The notes: a model not told the origin generated them from the sequence alone. A DNA stretch of 64,000 bases from Enterobacter chuandaensis (GCF_003594915.1 NZ_QZCS01000013.1:62001-126000), one strand, 5' to 3'; shown: positions 11,659 through 20,952, counted from the stretch's first letter. Numbers and translations are program-made.

Positions 11659-12945
11659 TTAACGGCTTTTTGCTAAATACTTCGCCATCTCGTCTTCCGG
11701 CACCATGCCGCCGCCGGTCGCCCACACCAGATGGGTGACGTTGGCATCAGCCTGAACACGCAGCGGCCCGGCCATCCCCGCCAGCGCCGACGGTTCCAGC
11801 CGAATGCCTTCCTCCTGCGCCAGCCAGCCGAGCATGTCGTACATGCTTTGATCGGAAAGGGTATAGAACCCGTCGAGCAGGCGCTCCATCGCGCGGCCCA
11901 CGAAGCCGGACGCGCGCCCGACAGCCAGACCGTCCGCCGCCGTCACGTTATCAATGCCCAGATCCTGCACGGCAATCTCATCGTGCAGGCCGGTATAAAC
12001 CCCCAGCAGCATGCACGGTGAGTGCGTTGGCTCCGCGAAGAAGCAGTGAACGTTGTCGCCAAAGGCCAGCTTCAGGCCAAACGCCACCCCGCCTGGACCC
12101 CCACCGACGCCGCATGGCAGGTAGACGTACAACGGATGATCGGCATCCACCACGCGGCTCTGTTCAGCAAACTGCGCCTTCAGGCGCTCGCCTGCAACGG
12201 CATAGCCCAGGAACAGGGTGCGGGAGTTTTCATCGTCAATGAAGAAGCAGTTCGGATCGCTTTCCGCCGCTTTGCGTCCCTGCTCCACCGCCACGCCATA
12301 ATCCTGTTCATATTCCACGACGATGACGCCGTGGCTGCGCAGTTTGGCCTTCTTCCACTCGCGGGCGTCGGCGGACATATGTACTGTCACCTTAAAGCCG
12401 ATGCGGGCGCTCATAATGCCGATGGACATCCCGAGGTTGCCGGTTGAGCCCACCGCAATGCTGTACTGGCTGAAGAAGTCCTTAAAGCGCGGCTCCAGCA
12501 GAATGCTGTAGTCGTCGTCGATGCTCAGCAACCCGGCTTCCAGCGCCAGTTTCTCCGCGTGGGTCAGTACCTCGTAGATGCCGCCGCGCGCTTTGATCGA
12601 GCCGGAGATCGGCAAATGGCTGTCTTTTTTCAGCAGCAGCGTGCCGGGAATGGATTTTACAGATTCTTTCTCCAGTCGCGCCTGCATTGCCGGAATGGCG
12701 ACCAGTTCAGATTCAATAATCCCGCCCGTTGCCGCCGTTTCCGGGAAGGCTTTCGCCAGATACGGCGCGAAGCGGTTCAGGCGCGCGTGGGCGTCGTCAA
12801 CGTCGGCTTTGGTCAGCCCGACGTAGGGCAACCCCTCTGCCAGCGTGGTGGTTCGCGGGTTAAGCCAGGTAGTTTCTTTCAGGGCAATCAGATCCTCAAC
12901 CAGAGGAAACTGTGCGGTTAAAGTGGTGATAGTTGCGTTTTCCAT
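11659..12945 (-). CDS. dsdA: D-serine ammonia-lyase (dehydratase)
   Basis: This PLP enzyme converts D-serine to pyruvate and ammonia in the cytosol, detoxifying D-serine. The PLP lysine is Lys118 in SGSIKARGG, the same number as in E. coli. [11 protein letters not shown] binds the phosphate, and CGVGGGPGG and VWATGGGMV complete the fold-type II site. The product is 428 residues against 442 in E. coli. The deficit is local: after GMAGPLRV the protein goes straight to NVTHLVW, skipping about 14 residues found in K-12 DsdA. Flanking sequence is intact, so this is an in-frame deletion or lineage variant. It lies 17 bp after dsdX in one operon. Confidence 0.95.
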   Translation of the reverse strand: MENATITTLTAQFPLVEDLIALKETTWLNPRTTTLAEGLPYVGLTKADVDDAHARLNRFAPYLAKAFPETAATGGIIESELVAIPAMQARLEKESVKSIPGTLLLKKDSHLPISGSIKARGGIYEVLTHAEKLALEAGLLSIDDDYSILLEPRFKDFFSQYSIAVGSTGNLGMSIGIMSARIGFKVTVHMSADAREWKKAKLRSHGVIVVEYEQDYGVAVEQGRKAAESDPNCFFIDDENSRTLFLGYAVAGERLKAQFAEQSRVVDADHPLYVYLPCGVGGGPGGVAFGLKLAFGDNVHCFFAEPTHSPCMLLGVYTGLHDEIAVQDLGIDNVTAADGLAVGRASGFVGRAMERLLDGFYTLSDQSMYDMLGWLAQEEGIRLEPSALAGMAGPLRVQADANVTHLVWATGGGMVPEDEMAKYLAKSR

Positions 12946-12962
12946 AATACGTCTCTTCGCGC

Positions 12963-14300
12963 TCAGATAATGAAAGAAAGCAGGAATGTGCCGCCAAGTG
13001 CAAGCACCGAGGCGATAAACGTCGCCGTCGTATAGTATTTGAAGGTCTCATTCAGGGTCGCGCCGCAGTATTGCTTCACCAGCCAGAACAGGGAATCGGT
13101 CACGATCGTGCAGCCAATGGCGCCGGAACCGATGGCAATGGTGATGATCTCCGGGCTTACGTTCGGATAGAGCGGCAGCATCGGCGCGACTATCGCCGTC
13201 GCACCCATCATTGCCACCGTTGCGGAGCCGACGGCGGCATGCAGCACCAGCGCCACCAGCCAGGCGAGCAGGATAGGGTGCATGTGCAGGTTCGAGAGAA
13301 TATGCGCCAGCGAGTCCGCCAGCCCGCTGGTTTTCAGGATGGCGTTAAACGCGCCGCCCGCGCCGATAATCAGCAAAATGTTGGCGATAGAGCCGAAGCC
13401 GTGCTCGGTGTGCGTCAGCATCGTGCCCATGCCCATATGCTGGCGGATCCCCAGCAGGTAGTAGGCGACAAACACGGCGATAAACATGGCGGTGATCGGG
13501 TTGCCGATAAACTCCAGCAGCGTATAGAGCGTGCCTTCTTTCGACATATTCAGCTCGGCGATGGTTTTCACCAGCATCAGGGCAATCGGCAGGAGCACCG
13601 TGAACAGCGTGGCGCCCAGCGACGGCAGGGTGTGTTCTTCTCGCACCTTCAGGTCTGAAAATTCCGCCGGAACCGGTTTAAACGGCAGACGATTGCCGAG
13701 CAGCTTCAGGAACAGCGGGCCACCGACCAGAGACGCCATCAGGCCCACCATCAAACCATAGACAATGACCGTACCGACGTCTGCGCCTAATTTATTGGTC
13801 ACAAACAGCGCGGCCGGATGCGGCGGCACCACACAGTGCACCACCATCAGCGCGGTACAGAGCGGAATGGCCAGCTTGAGCAGCGACGTGTTGGTCTTTT
13901 TGGCGATGGAAAACGCCAGCGGGATCAGCAGTACCACGCCCACTTCCACGAACAGCGTAATGCCGCAGATAAGGCCTACCAGAACCATAATCACGTCCGC
14001 CGACAGCCAGCGGCAGCGCTGCAGTGCGATCCCAATGCGCTCGGCCGCGCCGGAGACTTCCATCATTTTGCCGAGAATGGTGCCAAGACCAATCACCGCC
14101 GCCAGGAAGCCCAGCGTGCCGCCAATTCCGCTCTCGATGGCGTTCACCATATCCAGCGGGCTCATCCCCATCATCGCACCGACGAAAAAGCTCGCCAGCA
14201 GCAGCGCGAGGAACGGGTGAAACTTCAGCTTAACGATGGTTAAAACAATCAACATAATGCTGACCAGCAGCGTTATCACAACCCAGACCGGCGATCCCAT
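12963..14300 (-). CDS. dsdX: D-serine transporter DsdX (GntP family)
   Basis: This 445-residue inner-membrane permease of the gluconate/GntP family imports D-serine for DsdA. About 12 hydrophobic segments are present. Family motifs include [39 protein letters not shown] and the C-terminal [20 protein letters not shown]. It is first in the dsdXA operon and divergent from dsdC, the standard arrangement. The 204-bp divergent region should hold the DsdC operator; no motif was assigned with certainty. Confidence 0.95.
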   Translation of the reverse strand: MGSPVWVVITLLVSIMLIVLTIVKLKFHPFLALLLASFFVGAMMGMSPLDMVNAIESGIGGTLGFLAAVIGLGTILGKMMEVSGAAERIGIALQRCRWLSADVIMVLVGLICGITLFVEVGVVLLIPLAFSIAKKTNTSLLKLAIPLCTALMVVHCVVPPHPAALFVTNKLGADVGTVIVYGLMVGLMASLVGGPLFLKLLGNRLPFKPVPAEFSDLKVREEHTLPSLGATLFTVLLPIALMLVKTIAELNMSKEGTLYTLLEFIGNPITAMFIAVFVAYYLLGIRQHMGMGTMLTHTEHGFGSIANILLIIGAGGAFNAILKTSGLADSLAHILSNLHMHPILLAWLVALVLHAAVGSATVAMMGATAIVAPMLPLYPNVSPEIITIAIGSGAIGCTIVTDSLFWLVKQYCGATLNETFKYYTTATFIASVLALGGTFLLSFII

Positions 14301-14504
14301 ATTTCACCTCACCCTTATGTCATCTGAGGGTATTGGACGAAAAAACGGCGTGAGCTGACAAACGATAAAAATTGGCGTTCAGGTGAGCCAGATTGGATCA
14401 ACTGAGTGACTGCGCTCTAAAAAGTGCACTTAATCCGTATTAGGTTCACATAAATTCACTCTTGAGCGGTATGCTGAGCGCAGAAACCACGCGTGAGAAT
14501 TGTG

Positions 14505-15431
14505 ATGACCGATGTGAATGAAGCCAGAAACCGGCTTTTAAACGGCTGGCAGCTGTCGAAAATGTACACCTTTGAAGTGGCCGCCCGGCATGAGTCCTTC
14601 GCTCTGGCGGCGGAGGAGCTGTCGCTCAGCCCCAGCGCGGTGAGCCACCGCATCAACCTGCTTGAAGAGGAACTGGGTATTCAGCTGTTTGTTCGCTCGC
14701 ACCGTAAAGTCGAGCTGACGCAGGAAGGAAAGCGCGTTTACTGGACGCTAAAATCATCCCTCGATACCCTGAATCAGGAGATCCTGGACATCAAAAACCA
14801 GGCGCTCTCCGGCACGCTGACGGTTTACTCCCGCCCGTCGATCGCCCAGTGCTGGCTGGTGCCTATGCTGGGGGACTTTACCCGCCGCTACCCGTCGATT
14901 TCACTTACCATTCTGACCGGCAATGATTACGTCAATATGCAGCGAACGGGGGTCGATCTGGCGCTCTATTTCGACGATACGCCGCCAAACCACCTCTCTC
15001 ATCACTTTCTGATGGACGAGGAAATTTTGCCCGTCTGCTCATCGCAATATGCCCGCGAGCATGAACTGCTGAAAAACGCCCATAACCTCAGCCACTGCAC
15101 GTTACTGCACGACCGTCAGGCCTGGAGCAACGATTCCGGTACGGATGAGTGGCTGAGCTGGGCGCAGCATTTTGCGGTGAATATGCCGCCATCGACGGGT
15201 ATCGGTTTCGATCGTTCCGATTTAGCGATTATTGCAGCCATCAACCACGTGGGCGTTGCGATGGGCAGAAAGCGGCTGGTGCAGAAACGGCTTGAACGGG
15301 GCGAGCTGATCGCCCCGTTTGGGGAAAAGACCCTGAAGTGCCATCAGCACTATTACATCTCAACGCTTCCTGGCCGCCAGTGGCCGAAAATAGACGCCTT
15401 TATCGGCTGTCTGAGAGAGCTGGCGGGTTGA
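14505..15431 (+). CDS. dsdC: LysR-type activator of the D-serine operon
   Basis: The 308-residue LysR regulator activates dsdXA in response to D-serine. The helix-turn-helix lies near the N terminus (FALAAEELSLSPSAVSHRIN), followed by LGIQLFVRSHRKVELTQEG. The effector domain contains SRPSIAQCWLVPMLGDFTRR and HDRQAWSNDSGTDEW, both characteristic of DsdC. ATG 14505 places seven residues before RNRLLNGWQ, as in E. coli; an in-frame GTG at 14493 is possible. It is divergent from dsdX. Confidence 0.93.
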   Translation: MTDVNEARNRLLNGWQLSKMYTFEVAARHESFALAAEELSLSPSAVSHRINLLEEELGIQLFVRSHRKVELTQEGKRVYWTLKSSLDTLNQEILDIKNQALSGTLTVYSRPSIAQCWLVPMLGDFTRRYPSISLTILTGNDYVNMQRTGVDLALYFDDTPPNHLSHHFLMDEEILPVCSSQYAREHELLKNAHNLSHCTLLHDRQAWSNDSGTDEWLSWAQHFAVNMPPSTGIGFDRSDLAIIAAINHVGVAMGRKRLVQKRLERGELIAPFGEKTLKCHQHYYISTLPGRQWPKIDAFIGCLRELAG

Positions 15432-15515
15432 AGAATTATTACGCTTTCGCTCTACACCAAATGTGAAAAAGCGTGCTAAATACAGGTAATGCTTTCGATT
15501 TATCCAGGGTAAACC

Positions 15516-16604
15516 GTGCTAAAGCCTCTTATTGCTACCGCGTTACTGATCTCTTCCGGCTGGGCCATTGCCGCCGAGCCGCCGCTGTCGGCTGCCCATT
15601 ATGCGCAGCAGCTGGGCGTTGGGATGGATGTGGACTGGGCGCGTACCGAGCGCGGCATACGCGAATTCGACCCGCTGGTGGTACGTGATTTTCGTGCAAA
15701 AGGTATTACCCACGTGCGCATCCGCGTGGCCGACGAGCCGACGGAAGCGCGGCTGATCCACCTGCGCAAGCTGGTGGAAGCCTGCGAGCAGTATGGCGTG
15801 ATCCCGATTATCGCTTATCAGGCCGATGAATATAAAAACGACCCGAAAGCCGATAACGAAAAAGAGACAATCAACTGGTGGATTGCCGTGGCGCACTATT
15901 TTGGTCAGAGCTATCCGCTGCTGGGTTTTGACCTCATCTATGAGCCGGCCGACAAGCTCAACCATAACCTGGCGTCGCTAAACCGCGTGTATGAAAAAAC
16001 CATTAAAGCGATCCACGACATAGATCCGCAGCGCATGATCTTTATCGCGCCACGCCTGCGCGCCGCGCCGGAGGATTTATCCAGCCTGAAGCTGCCCGCG
16101 CACAGTCAAAACTACCTGCTGGCGGAGTGGCATATTTTCCCGTGGGGGCCGCTGAAAAATAGCGGTAAATACCCGTGGACGTCCGGCACGGCGGCGGAGA
16201 AGGCGGCTATCCGTAACCGCATCAATACCGCGCTGCGCTGGCAGCAAAAAACCGGGCACGTTAGCTGGGTCGGGGGCTGGGGCGTGGGGGAGTCAAACCA
16301 CCTCACGCCAACCGCGTCGCAAATGGCCTTCGCCACCTTTATGGCCTGCGAGCTGCAAAAGGCGAAAATCCCGTACGCGTTGAACGCGGACTTCCAGTTT
16401 TACGACGGGGAAGAGGGTGCATGGCGGCCAGCGCCAGAGCCGTTGTTGCAGGCGATGATTGCGCCCGTCTGTGAAAAGCCCGGCGAGAAGCCGGGCCATC
16501 ATGCGGTTAAACCGGCTGCTCGTGATGCGGGACGCGCGACGCCAGCGGCAGCCAGCACAGTAAAATCAGCAACCCCATCAGCGTCATCAGCAGGCCCAAA
16601 CTAG
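15516..16604 (+). CDS. Secreted GH5-like glycoside hydrolase (cellulase family)
   Basis: The 362-residue protein has a signal peptide (MLKPLIATALLISSGWAIAA, cut before EPPLS) and a TIM-barrel glycosidase domain resembling GH5. Likely catalytic acids are Glu143 in DLIYEPAD and Glu259 in WGVGESN; substrate is unknown. The last 40 or so residues look non-native: they begin where a GC-rich hairpin (AGCCCGGC/GCCGGGCC) starts, are Ala/Ser/Pro-rich, and are encoded antisense to the end of emrD. A TGA at 16472-16474 sits just out of frame before the hairpin, so the ancestral stop was probably lost by a small indel. The start follows AGGGTAAACC. Confidence 0.75.
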   Translation: MLKPLIATALLISSGWAIAAEPPLSAAHYAQQLGVGMDVDWARTERGIREFDPLVVRDFRAKGITHVRIRVADEPTEARLIHLRKLVEACEQYGVIPIIAYQADEYKNDPKADNEKETINWWIAVAHYFGQSYPLLGFDLIYEPADKLNHNLASLNRVYEKTIKAIHDIDPQRMIFIAPRLRAAPEDLSSLKLPAHSQNYLLAEWHIFPWGPLKNSGKYPWTSGTAAEKAAIRNRINTALRWQQKTGHVSWVGGWGVGESNHLTPTASQMAFATFMACELQKAKIPYALNADFQFYDGEEGAWRPAPEPLLQAMIAPVCEKPGEKPGHHAVKPAARDAGRATPAAASTVKSATPSASSAGPN

Positions 16605-17691
16605 CCTGCCCGGTCTGCGGCATCATGGCCGAGAGCCAGGCCAGCGCGCCGGAGCCGATGTTCTGCAAACCGCCCACCAGCGCGCCCGCCGTGCCAGCGA
16701 GGAACGGGAACGGCTCCATCGCGCCGCTGGTGGCGAGCGGGAACAGCATTCCTGCGCCGAAGAAGAACAGTGCCGCCGGGATGAGCAACGTCCAGACCGA
16801 CATCACGTCAAACAGCCCCGGGATCCACATCATCAGACCCGCCAGCAGACAGCTGATCACCGACTGCCACATCAGCGTGGAGAAACGCTTGTTCGGGCGT
16901 CCGGCAAACCATGCGCCGAAGAATGCCGCCGGGATCGGCAGAATAAACAGAATGCTCACCACCATGCTGCTCAGGCCCAGCCCCGCGCCCAGCAGCACGC
17001 CGGAACAGGCTTCGAACACCGCAATGCCCGCCAGACCGCCGATCAGCATCAGCAGGTAGCAGGTAAACGCCCCGTTACCGAACAGCGTTTTGTAGCTGGC
17101 AATAAGTTTCGTGCGCGGCGCGTCTTTTGGGCGGGTTTCCGGCATCCAGCGCGCCATGCTGAAGGTGACAATGACGCAGAGCACCAGCAGGAAGGCGTAG
17201 CAGGCGCGCCAGGACCACATTGTGTCCAGCAGGCCGCCAATCAGCGGAGCGAGAAGCGGGCTGACCAGAATACCCATATTCAACAGGCTGTTGGCATGAC
17301 GGAGCTGGGTACCCTGATACATATCGCGCGGTAAGGTACGCGCCATCACTCCGCCGACGCCGGTCCCGACGCCCTGCAGGGCGCTGGCGGCAATCAGTAC
17401 GGTCAGGCTATGGGTGGTAATGGCAATCACCGTCGCCACCATGAAAATGCTCATGCCCACCAGGATCACCGGGCGACGCCCGACGCGGTCGGAGAGCGGG
17501 CCGTAGAAGAGTTGCGAAACGCCATAGGTCAGCAGGTACGCTGCCATCACGCTCTGCACCGCACCCTCGCGGACGTTCAATTCCTTTGCCATGTCGGCGA
17601 TAGCCGGAATGTAGATGGTTTGCGCCATCTGACCGACGGCCACCAGTAACACCAGCATCAACAATAAGTTAACGTTCCTTTGTTTTTTCAT
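16507..17691 (-). CDS. emrD: Multidrug efflux MFS transporter EmrD
   Basis: The 394-residue 12-TM drug:proton antiporter of the DHA1 family has the E. coli EmrD length. It exports uncouplers and amphipathic compounds across the inner membrane. Motifs are NVNLLLMLVLLVAVGQMAQT, the motif A loop GPLSDRVGRRPVILVG and motif C-like GGVMARTLPRDMY. ATG at 17691 (MKKQRNVN) aligns with E. coli; an upstream in-frame Met at 17712 is less likely. Its 3' end is overlapped by 98 bp of the convergent GH5-like gene. Confidence 0.95.
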   Translation of the reverse strand: MKKQRNVNLLLMLVLLVAVGQMAQTIYIPAIADMAKELNVREGAVQSVMAAYLLTYGVSQLFYGPLSDRVGRRPVILVGMSIFMVATVIAITTHSLTVLIAASALQGVGTGVGGVMARTLPRDMYQGTQLRHANSLLNMGILVSPLLAPLIGGLLDTMWSWRACYAFLLVLCVIVTFSMARWMPETRPKDAPRTKLIASYKTLFGNGAFTCYLLMLIGGLAGIAVFEACSGVLLGAGLGLSSMVVSILFILPIPAAFFGAWFAGRPNKRFSTLMWQSVISCLLAGLMMWIPGLFDVMSVWTLLIPAALFFFGAGMLFPLATSGAMEPFPFLAGTAGALVGGLQNIGSGALAWLSAMMPQTGQASLGLLMTLMGLLILLCWLPLASRVPHHEQPV

Positions 17692-17866
17692 GTCGCTGAA
17701 TACTTTTGCCAAAAGAGAAAAATGAAGAATAAGTGACTACGCATTCCCATAAATGCGCGAGGAATCTACCACAGACAGATGGCAATTTAAGCATTGTCGC
17801 GGTGAATGAAAAAACCGGGAAAGGCAGGATTTGTAAACAATAACGGCAACTAATGTTGCCAGTGAT

Positions 17867-18700
17867 TTACGCCAGACGCAGCAGAATGGCACCGCCGGCA
17901 ATACCCAGCGCCGCCGCGATGCGCAGGCCCGCAACCTTTTCTTTTAAAAGGACAAACGCGATCAGCGCGCCAAAGAGAATCGAGGTTTCACGCAGCGCCG
18001 CGACCACCGCCAGCGGTGCCTGCGTCATTGCCCACAGCGCCAGGCCATAAGATCCCATGGTCCCCACGCCGCCGAGCAGCCCCTTTTTCCAGTGCAGACG
18101 CAGGTAGCTGGACGCCTCGCGCCGACGCGCCACCATCGCCCAGCTTAGCAGGCAGAAGCCGTTCATAAAGAAGGTCCAGAGCGTGTAGCCCAGCGCGGTG
18201 TCCGACAGCCGCACGCCGGTACCATCCACCAGCGTATACCCGGCAATAAAGCAGGCGTTCAGAAGCGCGAGCCAGATCCCTTTGCGCGACTGCATGCGGC
18301 CATTCATCGCCATCGCCAGAATCGACAGGCAAATGACCCCGATGCCGGACCAGGCGAGCCAGGAGAGATGGTCCCCGAGCGCCAGCACGCTGATCGTCGC
18401 CACCAGCAGCGGGGCGGTGCCGCGCATCAGCGGATAGGTCTGGCTCATGTCCGAGACCTGATAGGTCTTCGCCACCAGCACGGTGTAGACCACCTGTAAG
18501 GCGCAGGAGACGATCAAAAACGGCCAGCTTGCCGCAGAAGGTTGTGGTGAGAAGGGCAGTAAAATCAGGGCAATAATCGCGGCTGAGCCGCTAACGCCGA
18601 TCGCAGAGTAGAGCTTATCCGTTCCGGCTTTAACGATGGCGTTCCAGCTGGCATGCAGCAGTGCGGCGAAAAGCAAAATGCAGAAAACGGTGATGGTCAT
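17867..18700 (-). CDS. DMT-superfamily (EamA) transporter
   Basis: The 277-residue inner-membrane protein has ten hydrophobic segments and the duplicated EamA layout. The first half opens LLFAALLHASWNAIVKAG, typical of EamA proteins. The second half includes GGVGTMGSYGLALWAM and RETSILFGALIAFVLLKEK. The substrate cannot be read from sequence; relatives export amino acids or metabolites. It is not in the E. coli emrD-tisB interval, so it is a lineage-specific insertion, with no obvious partner. Confidence 0.85.
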   Translation of the reverse strand: MTITVFCILLFAALLHASWNAIVKAGTDKLYSAIGVSGSAAIIALILLPFSPQPSAASWPFLIVSCALQVVYTVLVAKTYQVSDMSQTYPLMRGTAPLLVATISVLALGDHLSWLAWSGIGVICLSILAMAMNGRMQSRKGIWLALLNACFIAGYTLVDGTGVRLSDTALGYTLWTFFMNGFCLLSWAMVARRREASSYLRLHWKKGLLGGVGTMGSYGLALWAMTQAPLAVVAALRETSILFGALIAFVLLKEKVAGLRIAAALGIAGGAILLRLA

Positions 18701-18762
18701 GGCGTATCGGGTGATGAATTGTCACTCAACTGTAACATTCACATCCTGATGCCGCCAGCCGG

Positions 18763-19209
18763 TTACACCGCACAAAAAAGGCGGTGCGTCACCCGCGGTT
18801 CGTCCGAGACCAGCGTAAAACCGGCTCGATTGTAAAATCCGTATGCGCTGTCCGGCGCGTGGGTATTGAGAAAATCAAACCAGATGCTGGCATCGGCCAT
18901 CACCACGGTTAAAAGCTGTTTGCCAATGCCCAGCCCGCGACACTTCTCGCTGACATAGAGATGGCGAATGCGCCCGGCACGCGGCTGCTGGCTGAACGGA
19001 TCGCGGTTGAGGCCGCATACGCCGACCAGCCTGCCGTTAAGAAATGCGCCCAGCAGCTTTTCACCCGGCGCGTTAAAGCGGTTTTCACCCCGCAGCCAGT
19101 TTTCTTCCAGCCTGCGCAGCATGTTGAAATTCAACGCGATACTTTCGGCCTTCAGGGCGATATACCCCGGCTCATCGGGCGTGACAGGCTCAATTAACAG
19201 ACGCGACAT
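18763..19209 (-). CDS. GNAT-family N-acetyltransferase
   Basis: The 148-residue cytosolic protein shows the GNAT acetyl-CoA motif A, RIRHLYVSEKCRGLGIGKQL (about residues 80-99). The C-terminal NTHAPDSAYGFYNRAGFTLV is motif B. The substrate is unknown. It is transcribed toward the DMT transporter gene, 62 bp away, and could be co-transcribed with it. Confidence 0.85.
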   Translation of the reverse strand: MSRLLIEPVTPDEPGYIALKAESIALNFNMLRRLEENWLRGENRFNAPGEKLLGAFLNGRLVGVCGLNRDPFSQQPRAGRIRHLYVSEKCRGLGIGKQLLTVVMADASIWFDFLNTHAPDSAYGFYNRAGFTLVSDEPRVTHRLFCAV

Positions 19210-19273
19210 AGCATTCCCTCGTTATTAAAGAGGGGCGGTTGCCCGCCCCTCTCAGGTGCGACTTGAACCTGAA

Positions 19274-19363
19274 TTACCGAACGTATTTCAGGACAGCATC
19301 AAGCAGTTGCAGTACTGCAACAATGAGTTTGAGGATAAGTATCACCATATCCACTACGCTCAT
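19274..19363 (-). CDS. tisB: TisB, SOS-induced membrane-depolarising toxin
   Basis: The 29-codon frame is too short for routine gene calling. It begins MSVVDMVILILKLIVA and ends LLDAVLKYVR, closely matching E. coli TisB. TisB is an amphipathic helix that inserts in the inner membrane, dissipates the proton motive force and promotes persistence after DNA damage. A strong AGGAG lies 7 nt upstream of ATG. The leader, about 180 nt, contains a region exactly complementary to the IstR-1 RNA, as in E. coli. A LexA box lies at the presumed promoter. Neighbours emrD on one side and istR/ivbL on the other match E. coli order. Confidence 0.93.
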   Translation of the reverse strand: MSVVDMVILILKLIVAVLQLLDAVLKYVR

Positions 19364-19434
19364 ACGCGTCTCCTTTTGGTTAAAAGGAGCACGATGCTGG
19401 CGTACCTTTCCGCCGCCTGTTGCCAGCACCTGGA

Positions 19435-19452
19435 TTGACGTAACACAGTGTG
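19435..19452 (-). promoter_or_regulatory. IstR-1 pairing site in the tisB leader
   Basis: The plus strand reads TTGACGTAACACAGTGTG here and again at 19681-19698 inside istR. Because tisB mRNA is made from the minus strand, its leader is a perfect 18-nt complement of the IstR-1 5' region. This is the known site of antisense standby blocking. Confidence 0.85.
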
Positions 19453-19552
19453 CTCACTTCAGGGGTTAAGGCACTGACGGCACCACCCGTTTCAGCCAGG
19501 ACTTCGTTGCGCCGGTAGAACTGCGGCCCCCTCGCTCACTGCGAACACCCTC

Positions 19553-19584
19553 AGTATAGATAAATACTGTATGTATGAACAGTA
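19553..19584 (-). promoter_or_regulatory. LexA box and -10 of the tisB promoter
   Basis: TACTGTATGTATGAACAGTA (19565-19584) matches the LexA consensus at nearly every arm position (CTGT-N8-ACAG core). On the minus strand TATACT (19553-19558) just downstream is a good -10. This places tisB under SOS control, as in E. coli; it may also serve the longer IstR-2 transcript. Confidence 0.88.
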
Positions 19585-19644
19585 TTTTTTGGACAAAAAT
19601 CGGAAGGTGATCCATACTCAAAAACGTCAAAATCCGTGCCGGAA

Positions 19645-19673
19645 TTGCGCGTTCGTGTTCGATCGCGTATACT
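19645..19673 (+). promoter_or_regulatory. Sigma-70 promoter of istR-1
   Basis: TTGCGC (19645-19650), a 17-nt spacer and TATACT (19668-19673) predict a start at about 19680, the first base of the recognisable IstR-1 sequence. There is no LexA box here, consistent with constitutive IstR-1. Confidence 0.8.
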
Positions 19674-19679
19674 TTTGAC

Positions 19680-19757
19680 GTTGACGTAACACAGTGTGTT
19701 CTGCGGCAACCAACCGCAAAACCCTGATAAAAACCTCGCTTAGGCGGGGTTTTTTGT
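19680..19757 (+). ncRNA. istR: IstR-1 antitoxin small RNA
   Basis: The transcript begins GTTGACGTAACACAGTGTG, almost identical to the E. coli IstR-1 5' end that pairs with tisB mRNA. It continues to ACCCTGATAAAAACCTCGC and finishes in a terminator (ACCTCGC-TTA-GGCGGGGT plus T6). The length of about 78 nt fits the E. coli RNA. It prevents TisB synthesis in unstressed cells by blocking ribosome standby and triggering RNase III cleavage. Confidence 0.9.
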
Positions 19758-20063
19758 TTTCTGGCCTGCCAAAAAAACTGCTGTATAAGCGAGGGTTCTG
19801 CTGTTTGGCTTCGATGTGGACTAGTTAAGATAGCTTAGGAGAGGTATTAGACTCATTTTGTAAGATAACACCACTAAATTTATAAACTAATATAACCACT
19901 AATAGTCCTCAAGTAATTAAATTGTTTCTCCTATAATAGTAATGGATAAAAGTGAGCTAATTTATTTTTTATATGAATCTTTGGTTTAAATAATTTTACT
20001 GATTTGAATCCCAGAGATTTTCATTGTATATTTCTTGAGTCGCAAATACTGTATGGATACATT
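19758..20063. other. AT-rich non-coding stretch at the left edge of the hcp insertion
   Basis: Composition changes sharply from the GC-rich backbone to AT-rich DNA after the istR terminator. No gene, tRNA, direct repeat or integrase remnant was recognised. TATAAT at 19932-19937 could be a -10, but no good -35 accompanies it. Confidence 0.5.
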
Positions 20064-20777
20064 ATGCAAGCTTCTGATTATTTAAAGATGAAGTTCCAGG
20101 GTGACAGGCAGTTAGCACTTTATGGACAGCAAGGCGTTGCAGGGACATGGAGAGCATTAAAGGGAGTCGGTTCTGATATTTACTCAGGAATAGAACGTGT
20201 AAGTTGGTACTCATCATGCGTAATCCCCAGCTATCACGATGTGTGTGATGAGCTTCTCTCAGAAGAAAAGAGAATGTATCTCTCAATTCTCTCGCTTTAC
20301 CGTTATCGTGATGTAATAGCCCACATGTTCTATCTTTATTTTGAAAGTGTTATTACCGATTCTGAAAATGGAAATGAACAAAATCGCGTTCGTGAGATGG
20401 ATTCAAAAGTAACCGGGCTTGTTAATAATGTCCCGACCAGCAAAGCCGCGCGTATAGCAATAGCATGGGGGCTGGCCAAATCCCTTTCCGAATCAGGCCT
20501 GCTGTCTGAAATCGTCGTCGAACGGCTTGCACGCCGCGTACCTAACGTTGTCATGGCGCTTCAATTGATTGGAACGGAACAGAAGTGCGCTCTTGCCGCG
20601 CGTCGCCTGAAAACATTGGACCCTAAGTATTACGCCACCCTCTATGCCGCACAACTGGAGATGCTTTACTACTTTTTTGAACCATTCCTGTCTGAACTCA
20701 TTAAGAAGGTCCAGATGGGATTCTATAAGGATTTCGATGCAATTTATAACGACTTAAAGGGTAATGAGCATGTTTAA
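20064..20777 (+). CDS. Putative T6SS effector (possibly Ssp6-like pore former)
   Basis: The 237-residue protein has no signal peptide and no enzymatic motif I can recognise. It is rich in amphipathic and hydrophobic helices, e.g. SKAARIAIAWGLAKSL and YYATLYAAQLEMLYYFFEPF. It is followed, with a 14-bp overlap, by a 62-residue two-helix membrane protein and then by an orphan hcp. Size, helix content, a tiny membrane partner and Hcp linkage resemble the Serratia Ssp6/Sip6 pore-forming effector and immunity pair; this is inference from architecture, not a sequence match. ATG 20064 is chosen; the frame is open to 20004. Base composition is AT-richer than the flanks, suggesting transfer. Confidence 0.5.
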   Translation: MQASDYLKMKFQGDRQLALYGQQGVAGTWRALKGVGSDIYSGIERVSWYSSCVIPSYHDVCDELLSEEKRMYLSILSLYRYRDVIAHMFYLYFESVITDSENGNEQNRVREMDSKVTGLVNNVPTSKAARIAIAWGLAKSLSESGLLSEIVVERLARRVPNVVMALQLIGTEQKCALAARRLKTLDPKYYATLYAAQLEMLYYFFEPFLSELIKKVQMGFYKDFDAIYNDLKGNEHV

Positions 20778-20952
20778 GAGTTTGTTATCAATTCTGTTTA
20801 CGGAAATTTTATTTCCCGTTTATATTTTTGCGTGCGCCTCTTTGTTTCTGTGGTTGGTGCCTGACCACTGGGTATTACTAACATTCATTTCTCTCATTGT
20901 ATTTATTATTGTTCATCCTATGATTTTTGGCCGCTTTGATAAGTACGATTAG
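20764..20952 (+). CDS. Small two-helix membrane protein, putative immunity protein
   Basis: The 62-residue product is almost wholly two hydrophobic helices (LSILFTEILFPVYIFACASL and WVLLTFISLIVFIIVHPMIF), separated by LVPDHW, with a charged tail GRFDKYD. It overlaps the upstream gene by 14 bp, implying translational coupling. The start may be ATG 20764 or ATG 20770. An inner-membrane immunity protein would fit a pore-forming or membrane-targeting effector next door. The function is inferred from position only. Confidence 0.5.
   Translation: MSMFKSLLSILFTEILFPVYIFACASLFLWLVPDHWVLLTFISLIVFIIVHPMIFGRFDKYD

Noticed and set aside
20047-20066. LexA-like TACTGTATGGATACATTATG before the putative effector gene
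   Set aside because: Only the left CTGT arm fits; the right ACAG arm is absent, so it is not a credible SOS box.
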